Source: an uncultured Prevotella sp.
GTDB lineage: Bacteria; Bacteroidota; Bacteroidia; Bacteroidales; Bacteroidaceae
Reading direction: 5' to 3'
DNA: 64,000 bases
Assembly: GCA_946999045.1 (NCBI GenBank)
Contig: CAMQBR010000003.1
Span: 18,438 to 82,437, forward strand
Position numbers and translations under genes: made by a program. The notes under the pieces are model-generated. The model had not been told where the DNA came from. It worked only from the letters and a program-made list of their open reading frames with translations, and did not search any database. Positions 27,034 to 34,280 of the stretch are shown piece by piece (within the stretch, counting starts at the first letter, position 1; every line of letters begins with the position of its first letter).

Positions 27034-28167
27034 TTATTTAGCTAATTCTACTGCCATCTTGCCTGCTTCGCTCATGGTCTTGGCCACATGGAACTTGCTG
27101 CCTTGCAGTAATCGTCTTCCTTCAGCCTCGTTAGTACCCGTAAGACGAATAACAATAGGTATATTGATTTGAAGTATTTTAAATGCTTCTATCAAACCTT
27201 GGGCAACATCATCGCAGCGAGTAATACCACCAAAGATATTAATGAGGACTACATGCACATGGTTATCGCTCAGTAATAATTTCATGGCTTCTACTATCTT
27301 TGTAGGATTAGAGCTGCCACCTATATCAAGAAAGTTGGCAGGATTACCACCATATAGCTTTATCATATCCATGGTAGCCATAGCCAAGCCAGCACCATTT
27401 ACCATACATCCAATCTCTCCGCCAAGGTTTACATAGCTAAAACCTTTTTTCTTTGCATCTTGTTCTTTTTGCTCTTCTGTCGTAGGTTCAAATAGTTTGA
27501 ATATATCAGGATGGTGATACAGAGCATTGTTGTCAAAAGTCATCTTGGCATCAATAGCTTTTAGTTCGCTGTTGGTAGTAACAACTAGTGGATTGATTTC
27601 TGCTAGTGAAGCATCTTTCTCTACAAACAGCTTATATAAATTCTTAAACAACGGAACAGCTTGTTTTACCAATGCTTTGTCATTGAACAGGCAGTAGGCT
27701 GCTTCACGTGCAAGATAATCAGACATACCCAACAAGGGGTCAATAGTCAACTTGAATATTTTATCTGGTGTTTCTTTGGCAACTGACTCTATATCCATGC
27801 CGCCTTCTCTGCTCAACATCAATATAGCCGACTTTACTTTGCGATCTATAACGATGCTTACATAATATTCTGATGCAATGTTAATGGCTTCACCTACTAA
27901 GATTCGGTCAACGGTAAATCCATTGATATTCATACCCAATATTTGCAAAGCATATTCTTTGAGTTGTTCTTCTCCGTTGGTAACTTTTACACCGCCTGCT
28001 TTTCCTCTACCTCCAGTGTGTACTTGTGCTTTTACAACAGCACGTTCTGTAGCTAAAGTATGATAAGCTGCAACGGCTTCATCTACTGATCGGCATAAAA
28101 AACTCTTGTCAACTGGTAAGCCGTATTGGGCAAATAAGGCTTTTGCCTGATATTCATGAACTTTCAT
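27034..28167 (-). CDS. sucC: Succinyl-CoA synthetase beta subunit
   Basis: A 377-residue subunit with an N-terminal ATP-grasp domain (VHEYQAKALFAQYGLPV at the start; QVHTGGRGKAGGVK near 48) and a C-terminal ligase-CoA domain (NIFGGITRCDDVAQG near 315). Slightly shorter than the 388 residues of E. coli. Together with SucD it makes the complete heterodimer. The promoter lies at 28206-28237. Both genes are flanked by inverted copies of a small RNA gene. Confidence 0.96.
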   Translation of the reverse strand: MKVHEYQAKALFAQYGLPVDKSFLCRSVDEAVAAYHTLATERAVVKAQVHTGGRGKAGGVKVTNGEEQLKEYALQILGMNINGFTVDRILVGEAINIASEYYVSIVIDRKVKSAILMLSREGGMDIESVAKETPDKIFKLTIDPLLGMSDYLAREAAYCLFNDKALVKQAVPLFKNLYKLFVEKDASLAEINPLVVTTNSELKAIDAKMTFDNNALYHHPDIFKLFEPTTEEQKEQDAKKKGFSYVNLGGEIGCMVNGAGLAMATMDMIKLYGGNPANFLDIGGSSNPTKIVEAMKLLLSDNHVHVVLINIFGGITRCDDVAQGLIEAFKILQINIPIVIRLTGTNEAEGRRLLQGSKFHVAKTMSEAGKMAVELAK

Positions 28168-28205
28168 GGAAATTTTGTTTTTGTTAGTAATTTATGTTAA
28201 CAATG

Positions 28206-28237
28206 CAAATATAAAGTTTTTTCTTAATTGTAACAAA
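28206..28237 (-). promoter_or_regulatory. Promoter of sucCD
   Basis: On the minus strand TTTG (28237-28234), a 20-bp spacer and TATATTTG (28213-28206) match the Bacteroidetes consensus. The leader before the sucC ATG at 28167 would be about 32 nt. Confidence 0.7.
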
Positions 28238-28347
28238 AAATGATATATATTTTTTACGTTGAACTTTATAGATAGTTTGCTGCAATTAAAAAGGTATGAA
28301 GGTATGTTTATAGTTCTTTGTAGGATAAATACTATTTGATTTCTTTT

Positions 28348-28360
28348 GTTGGATGCTTAC
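28348..28360. repeat. Solitary IS66-type end
   Basis: GTTGGATGCTTAC is the outermost part of the IS66 terminal repeat, with nothing recognisable of the element on its left. The rest of the stretch from 28238 to 28520 is AT-rich spacer with no gene. Confidence 0.4.
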
Positions 28361-28528
28361 GGTAAATCGTAAAAATGGGCATTGTTAACATCATGTATAC
28401 ATAAAATATAGAAAAATATGTTTATATGTATAAACGCAATAAAAAAATATACCAAATGAGTATGAATAAAAAAAAATACAACTTGTGTGGGCGCACGAAT
28501 TTATTTATAAAAAAAAAATCTAAAAAGA

Positions 28529-28655
28529 TTTGTAGGAATAGAAAAAAACGCTATCTTTGCATATGTTATCCTGAAAACAATCTTTTTACCTTAAAGGACT
28601 AATACCTATTGAAGATTTGGAGGCGATTGTCTGTGAAGACCATTGCCTTTTTTTC
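28529..28655 (+). ncRNA. Candidate small RNA, copy B (with promoter)
   Basis: Rightward unit: TTTG (28529-28532), a 19-bp spacer, TATCTTTG (28552-28559), predicted start near 28566, terminator stem GGCGATTGTCT (28622-28632), loop GTGA, AGACCATTGCC (28637-28647), then seven T. The stem has one wobble and one mismatch. The transcribed part is nearly identical to copy A, while the 19-bp spacer between the promoter boxes differs almost completely. The conserved parts are therefore just the promoter boxes and the RNA, which points to a selected RNA gene more than to a recently copied repeat. Confidence 0.7.
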
Positions 28656-28735
28656 TACCCTTATGTCTGATATGTTTTTGTCCTTATTTTCATTAAATAT
28701 CTGTGTTTTTTTGAATTTTGGCTTTGATAGATTTT

Positions 28736-29045
28736 GGCTCTATAACGAATCATTTGTGTAATCAAGTTTAAGCCCTCCTGTTACAAAATAAGATCATATA
28801 TTTAAAGTTTTCTGTATTTACGAATCCTCTTTCTCTCCTTTTAGCAAGTTGTATCTTTGAGTTCAATCACTCCAGGACTCCATTATAGACATTCCTCATG
28901 GAAAAGAGTTTTCTTGATACCATATATGTGCGATCTTATCATTGCATCGAAATTAACCAAAGGCTTGATTGCCGATTGTTCTACCATTTTGCACCACGAA
29001 ACAAGTTCCTTCACAGAATCGTTAGTACATTTATTGTATCTTTTT
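28736..29045 (-). pseudogene. ISL3-family transposase relic, 3' end
   Basis: GGCTCTATAACGAATC at 28736 is the same terminal repeat as at 30950. The minus strand then encodes the C-terminal part of an ISL3-type transposase (NDSVKELVSWCKMVEQSAIK, DAMIRSHIYGIKK), broken by frameshifts and a stop after HEEC. The match to the second relic ends near 29030, where an IS66 relic is joined. Only about a quarter of a full element remains. Confidence 0.75.
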
Positions 29046-29073
29046 CTTCGGTAGCAATTAGGGTTTATTCCTT

Positions 29074-29434
29074 CGATATAGAGTACCAATTCGTCCAAAC
29101 GAAGTTCATAAAATCCAGTACTCGCTCGTATGATTTTAGGACTCAAGCAACCCTGTGCCATCTGCTTGTGATAGACAACAAAGCTACAGTGCTCCCAGTG
29201 AAGCAACTTGATTCGGTTATGGGAGCGATTATAGAAAACGTAGATAACACCATCAGCAGGATTGAAATCATTGCTGCGTACCAATTGGGACAGGTGAAGA
29301 ATACCCTAATGTATGTCCACGGGAGTACAACAAACCCGAAAAACATTTGTTTTGTTAAGTACAAACATAAGTTTTTTGGGCAAAGATAGTAAAGTAGGAA
29401 AAAACAGCAAAGGCGGCTAATGTTGGATGCTTAC
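29074..29434 (-). pseudogene. IS66-family relic with tnpB (Orf2) fragment
   Basis: The right boundary is GGCTAATGTTGGATGCTTAC at 29415-29434. Inside, the minus strand encodes an IS66 TnpB-like peptide (FNPADGVIYVFYNRSHNRIK, LLHWEHCSFVVYHK, then FYELRLDELVLYIEG). Stops and frameshifts interrupt it and no tnpC remains. It is fused on the left to an ISL3 relic. The relic at 50522-50885 starts at exactly the same internal base. Confidence 0.8.
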
Positions 29435-29919
29435 CATACATCATCTTCAATAACTTGTTTATTGTGTTGTAAGCATGATTAACAATGTAGTCCACAAATT
29501 CTTTACATCTTAAATACATTTTAATTAGCCTCCCAATATGATTTAATAGAACTAAACCAAGTTGTACGTTCTCCTATTTTCGATATCTCTACATAATAAA
29601 ACATGACGATAGTATTACATTATAAAAACATGACGATAGCATCCACGATTTACGTCTTATAGAATCATTTTCAAGAAATGCCAAAGTATTTGGTTATTTG
29701 AATTTGCCCCCAACCGAGAGCACCCAAACTTAGACAATTCCTATCAAATGCTTTCAATTCTCTTGAAATGACAGTTTTGGTATTCAATATTACCATTAAT
29801 TACTTTGTACGAGATAATAAGAATATAAAAAATATTCTTATTGTCATTTTTGTACAAGGTAGCAAACCTTACTTAGTCAAATAAAGAAGTACCATCTTTT
29901 AGCTCTTTTACTTTTTTAT
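29435..29919. other. Spacer downstream of the methyltransferase gene
   Basis: No credible coding frame in either direction. A near-repeat AAAACATGACGATAG occurs twice (about 29599 and 29625). A hairpin lies at 29816-29842. If a restriction endonuclease gene once accompanied the methyltransferase, no recognisable remnant is left here. Confidence 0.5.
29816..29842. terminator. Perfect inverted repeat, possible terminator
   Basis: AATAAGAATAT and ATATTCTTATT pair over 11 bp across a loop of five A. It lies about 80 bp beyond the methyltransferase stop codon. All pairs but two are A-T, so termination strength is doubtful. Confidence 0.45.
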
Positions 29920-30879
29920 TTATTTTGATTGTATTTGTTGCTTTTTCTGATCGCCCAAAGAATGTCTTTTCCAAAACACACCATCTGCATATCCTTGGAT
30001 TGTATTATTACCAATAGCATTCATCAAGCGTTTAACAGCCCAATAGCAATATTCTCTGTTAATTTCTACTCCGCAATAACTCCTACCCAATTTCTGAGCG
30101 ACGACAGCAGTTGTTCCACTACCTAAAAAAGGGTCAAAAATTTTGTCGCCAGACTTGGTTGATGCAAGTACTAACTTGGCATACAACTTTTCAGGCTTTT
30201 GAGTTGGATGGTCGGTATTCTCAGGCATTGACCAAAAAGGTATGCTAATATCATCCCAAAAATTAGAAGGGTATGTAATTCGGAAATTACCATTCTCTGT
30301 TTCCTCCCAATCTTTTGGATTGCCATTCTCCTTGTAGGGAGCTATAACTTTACGCTTCATCATAACAGAATCAACGTCAAAATAATAATCTTTGGGATTT
30401 CTCACTGCAAACCAAATATCTTCCATGGCATTTTTCCAATTATACTTTGCACCTCTTCCCTTTTCTCTTTGCCATGTTATACGATTTATAACCGTTAAGC
30501 GTTCTTCAATGACTCTTTGCATTGATGAAGTACACTTCCAATCTCCGCACATATAGACTGTTCCGTTTGGAGCAAGTTTGTCGCAAACTTTGTAGAACCA
30601 ACTTCTAAGATAGTCTTCGTACGCATCAGATTTCATGCTTGAAAACTTTTTCCCATGAAAATCTTTGTCAAGATTATATGGAGGATCAATAATTATCAAA
30701 TTGAAATACCCGTTAGGAATATAATCAAGGCAATCAAAGAGATCTGCATTAATAATTGAGTCGTCTGCAAATGATTTTTTAATATCATTTGCAGAAAGAA
30801 TAAATTTTTCCAATGTTGGAATTTCGCTTGCTGAAACAGTCAGTGTTCTGTTTCTTTCAGCACGAACTTTCTCGGTCAT
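29920..30879 (-). CDS. Site-specific DNA methyltransferase (beta-class, N6-adenine or N4-cytosine)
   Basis: A 319-residue enzyme. The catalytic motif IV IIIDPPYNLDKDF is at about residues 62-74 and the SAM-binding motif I FDPFLGSGTT near 250, an order (IV before I) that defines the beta class; HPTQKPEKLYAK precedes motif I. The presumed target-recognition part lies between, with WQREKGRGAKYNWKN. No restriction endonuclease or specificity gene is next to it, so it is an orphan methyltransferase. It sits between two ISL3 relics, which suggests acquisition with mobile DNA. The recognition sequence cannot be predicted by eye. Confidence 0.88.
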   Translation of the reverse strand: MTEKVRAERNRTLTVSASEIPTLEKFILSANDIKKSFADDSIINADLFDCLDYIPNGYFNLIIIDPPYNLDKDFHGKKFSSMKSDAYEDYLRSWFYKVCDKLAPNGTVYMCGDWKCTSSMQRVIEERLTVINRITWQREKGRGAKYNWKNAMEDIWFAVRNPKDYYFDVDSVMMKRKVIAPYKENGNPKDWEETENGNFRITYPSNFWDDISIPFWSMPENTDHPTQKPEKLYAKLVLASTKSGDKIFDPFLGSGTTAVVAQKLGRSYCGVEINREYCYWAVKRLMNAIGNNTIQGYADGVFWKRHSLGDQKKQQIQSK

Positions 30880-30949
30880 ATTATATTACTTACTAACAAA
30901 TCTTTTACATCAATATTAACAATTCGTTCTTCGTTCGTAGTGGTATTTA

Positions 30950-31514
30950 GGCTCTATAACGAATCGTGTGGGTAATCAAGTTTAAGCCCTCCTGTTACAA
31001 AATAGACCATATACTTAAAGTTTTCTGTATTTACGAATCCCCTTGCTCTCCTTTTAGCAAGTTGTATCTTTGAGTTCAATCCTTCCAGAACTCCGTTATT
31101 GACATCCCTCATGGCAAAGAACTTCTTGATACCATATATGTGCGATCTTATCATTGCAACGAAATTAACCAACGGCTTAATAGCCGATTGTTCTACCATT
31201 TTACACCACGAAACAAGTTCCTTTACAGAATCTTTAGTACATTCATAGAATATGTCTGTAAAAGATTCCTTAAAAGAATAAGCCTTTCCTATGGTTGGGT
31301 AGGCAATTCTAAAACGAGCACCACGATTGAAGCTCAACCAAATATGAAGGCTCTTTGTTGGAGTGTTTACCAGCTATAAACTCAACCGTGGAAACATACC
31401 ATGGTTCTGATAGGCCTAAAGCCTGTGTAAATATCTCTGTACTATTCATAAGACAAAGGTAATATTTTTAGCTGAGTTTTCCTTGATTACCCACACGATT
31501 TGTTATAGAACTCC
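30950..31514 (-). pseudogene. ISL3-family insertion sequence with internal deletion
   Basis: Both ends are present: GGCTCTATAACGAATCGTGT at 30950 and its inverted counterpart ending near 31514. The minus strand encodes the transposase N-terminus from 31450 (MNSTEIFTQALGLSEPWYVS), then a frameshift, then LHIWLSFNRGARF, then after a deletion the C-terminal part (TKDSVKELVSWCKMVEQSAI through VLEGLNSKIQLAKRRARGF). The central DDE-domain part is missing: the element is about 565 bp instead of about 1.3 kb. It cannot move by itself, but its ends could still be used by a related transposase. Confidence 0.85.
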
Positions 31515-31611
31515 TCAAAAGAGAGATTGACAAGTAAAAAAGTATAATAAAAAATATTGACAAGTAATATAGAATAAACAACTAAAAACTCTCAAGCGAT
31601 TTTAGGAAAAG

Positions 31612-31718
31612 ACAAACTCATGGAGATTGTGATACAAACTTATGGAGATTGTCTGATAAACTCATGGAGATTGTGATACAAACTTATGGAGATTGTGGTA
31701 CAAACTCTATGGATATGA
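31612..31718. repeat. Array of 19-bp imperfect palindromes at a 22-bp period
   Basis: Five units start at 31612, 31634, 31656, 31678 and 31700. The consensus is ACAAACTCATGGAGATTGT, in which ACAAACTC and GAGATTGT are inverted repeats with one mismatch around ATG. Spacers are 3 bp. The last unit is degenerate. The 22-bp spacing puts the units on nearly the same face of the helix. The array lies in the 387-bp gap between the ISL3 relic and the 3' end of tamL, which otherwise holds no gene. A second array is at 46172-46234. Confidence 0.85.
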
Positions 31719-31901
31719 TATGACACATAAAAAGATGAGTGATAAGGATACTATAAGTAGAGATAACAATTTACAATTCTTCTTTCAGCTCATTGTATAA
31801 ATCAACTGAACTCAAATTCCAATATTTAGTACTTTTTTTACTCTTCTATTTCTTCATTTTACATCTCCTATCGCACATTTCCTATCTTCTATTTTACATT
31901 A

Positions 31902-34280
31902 TTAGAAAGGATATCCAATGGCGAGGTGGATGCTGTTGCCGTCCTTAAAGTTTGGAAGGTTGTAGAAGCCCGAGTGAGCTGTTTTATACGGTACGTGTAA
32001 ACCAATACCCCAGTCTATACGTAACACAAATAAGCCGATGTCGTAACGCACGCCAACACCCGTTCCTACTGCCATATCAGTAAACAAACTATGCCAACTG
32101 AGTTTGCCACCCATACGTTCGGCATAATCTTGTAGCGTCCAAACGTTGCCAGCATCCAAGAAAACGGCACCATAGAGGTCGCCAAACAAATGAGGACGAT
32201 ATTCTAAGTTGGTTTGAAACTTTACATCACCCGTTTGTTCTATATACGACATACGTTTGTTTTTAGGACGGTACACGCCTGGTCCGATGCTTCGAACATT
32301 AAAAGCTCGGATACTGTTGGCACCGCCTACGTAAAATTGTTCGTAATAAGGGGCTTCCAAAGAGTTGCCGTAGCTGTAAATAACACCTGCATTGACGTGT
32401 CCTACCAACGAGCTCTTGCTGCTTAAGCTCCATTGTTTTACAAAATCGGTTTCCAGCTTTACAAACTGAGCGTATGGGTTTTTAAACATCTTTTTGTTCT
32501 TCTTGTTCCACTTCTCGCCAGCTGCCATATAGCCAAGCGATAGAGCATTGCCCGCTTCGCTCACGGCTATTTTCCAAGAAACAGGGTTGTGTAGCGCACG
32601 ATTGCTATTATATAGATAGGTGTAACTCATTTTTGGCACAAACTGGTTGCGCATAGATATTTGCAGGTAAGGATTGTTATTGAGTAAAACACGAAACGAA
32701 TCGGTTTGACTGGTTATAAACTCATACGACAAAGTAAGCGGGCTCAACTCGTGTGAGGACTGGGGAGAGGTGTTATACTGATAGGTTAAATCGCCAGAAA
32801 CCACATGCCGCTTAAAGTATCCTGCACGATGTAAAATATTATTAGAGGTGCGAATGGTGGTAGAAGGTATTCCAAAGAAGTGGTAAGTTTTTTGTTTCTG
32901 TGGCTTGTTTTCGGTTGAACGATTGTTAGAAAACTTTTTATGTCCCGACCAAAACAAATTAGCTGGCGTCATAATGCGTGGAAAAGAGAGCGACACATCG
33001 CCTCCATATTCGTACGAATTGAGTTGAGATGCACTGCCTTCAGACTGATGTCCAGTTTGCCATTCATACGCCCCATGTATGTTAATATCCAACTTTTCTC
33101 CACCTCGCAGTGCATTCATTTTGGTTAAACCTAGCACTAATTCTGGTCCAAACCTATTGGATGTTTTTCCTTTGGCATTGGCATTGACATAAAAACTATA
33201 CTGCTTATCCATTACGCAATCGATATCTACATCCAAAGTATCACACAATGTGGTTGATGAATGTGGAGAAAAACGGAATGCACTGTAATTAAACAGTCCA
33301 GTAGCGTGCAGATAATTGTTGGCAGCTTCCTGCTTCTCCAAGTTGAAAAGCTCGCCCTCGTGCATCTTTATGCCCACATAAAAAACGGCAGGGCGCATGG
33401 GCGATTTGGCTCCGTTAAACCTAATCGTAAATGCACTGCGCTGTAACGAGTTGGTAAGTGGAGCACCTAAGTCGTTAAACAAGTTGATATGTATTTTACC
33501 GAGATACCACTTTTTAGTAATTTGTTGTGCCAGACTATCCGATTCTTGATAGCGAAGTACCACCTTACCAGGTATCAGTAGTGTGTCAGCCAAATAACTT
33601 GCATCTGTATTTTGTGCATAAAAGTAGCCGTTGTTGCGTAACAATCTGGTAATACGCTGGCGTTCTGCATTAAGAGCCGATACCTTAAATGGGTCGCCGC
33701 TTTTGATTAAAGCGTCGTTACGTGTGGCAGCTATTAGGCTATCTGCATCGGGTGTGAAGTTGAGATAGTGGATAGAATCAATTGTCCACAAATGCCCTAA
33801 GTTAACTATATAGGCTATTTTAGCCTTTTTGGAGTTGTGTGGATACCTTACAATGTTAGCAGCTATCTTCCCATTAAAGTAGCCCATTTTCTGCAATTGA
33901 ATTTCACCGACCTGCAACCGCAAAGGCACATTAACACCACTTATCAGCTTTGGGTGCGAACCAAAGGCTCGTGTTATCCACATAGAAACTTTACTTGTAT
34001 CAGGTGAAAAGGCATTCCATATCCATAATCTGATGGGAAAGGGCGAACGATAGTAGCTACTACCAAACAAAGCTCCCGTAGGAGTCGATGCTAAAATCGA
34101 TTCCATTTCTTCTTTTGTCTCTTCAGCATAAGTGCATGGTTCGTAGTTTTCGTACTTTATCTTCTTGAGGCCTGTAAACAATTGCTCACCATCGGGTATG
34201 GCTCTAGTGGTAGAACATGATGTCAAGCTCCATATAATGAGGGTGAATGCAAATGATATGAATAGGGTTGTCGTCTTCAT
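31902..34280 (-). CDS. tamL: TamL, lipoprotein variant of the Omp85 protein TamA
   Basis: A 792-residue protein. The N-terminus is a lipoprotein signal (LIIWSLTSCSTTRA, lipidated Cys22), followed by a POTRA-like periplasmic region and a C-terminal Omp85 (D15) beta-barrel from about residue 420, with GTGVGVRYDIGLFVLRIDWG near the end. Lipidated TamA variants called TamL are known in Bacteroidetes, where they are encoded next to tamB. TamA/TamB machinery inserts a subset of outer-membrane proteins or helps move lipids between membranes. The start codon overlaps the stop of tamB in ATGA, so the two are translationally coupled. Confidence 0.92.
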   Translation of the reverse strand: MKTTTLFISFAFTLIIWSLTSCSTTRAIPDGEQLFTGLKKIKYENYEPCTYAEETKEEMESILASTPTGALFGSSYYRSPFPIRLWIWNAFSPDTSKVSMWITRAFGSHPKLISGVNVPLRLQVGEIQLQKMGYFNGKIAANIVRYPHNSKKAKIAYIVNLGHLWTIDSIHYLNFTPDADSLIAATRNDALIKSGDPFKVSALNAERQRITRLLRNNGYFYAQNTDASYLADTLLIPGKVVLRYQESDSLAQQITKKWYLGKIHINLFNDLGAPLTNSLQRSAFTIRFNGAKSPMRPAVFYVGIKMHEGELFNLEKQEAANNYLHATGLFNYSAFRFSPHSSTTLCDTLDVDIDCVMDKQYSFYVNANAKGKTSNRFGPELVLGLTKMNALRGGEKLDINIHGAYEWQTGHQSEGSASQLNSYEYGGDVSLSFPRIMTPANLFWSGHKKFSNNRSTENKPQKQKTYHFFGIPSTTIRTSNNILHRAGYFKRHVVSGDLTYQYNTSPQSSHELSPLTLSYEFITSQTDSFRVLLNNNPYLQISMRNQFVPKMSYTYLYNSNRALHNPVSWKIAVSEAGNALSLGYMAAGEKWNKKNKKMFKNPYAQFVKLETDFVKQWSLSSKSSLVGHVNAGVIYSYGNSLEAPYYEQFYVGGANSIRAFNVRSIGPGVYRPKNKRMSYIEQTGDVKFQTNLEYRPHLFGDLYGAVFLDAGNVWTLQDYAERMGGKLSWHSLFTDMAVGTGVGVRYDIGLFVLRIDWGIGLHVPYKTAHSGFYNLPNFKDGNSIHLAIGYPF

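Noticed and set aside
28898..29389. A 163-codon rightward frame over the ISL3/IS66 relics
   Set aside because: It is antisense to clear transposase remnants and shows no protein pattern of its own.
29435..29919. Restriction endonuclease gene next to the methyltransferase
   Set aside because: I searched both strands by eye and found neither a long frame nor a recognisable catalytic motif.
28736..31514. A composite transposon that carries the methyltransferase as cargo
   Set aside because: The two ISL3 relics are both internally deleted and one is fused to an IS66 relic. An intact composite element is not visible, so this stays a possible history only.
31612..31718. CRISPR array
   Set aside because: Repeat units are 19 bp with spacers of only 3 bp, and there are no cas genes in the window.
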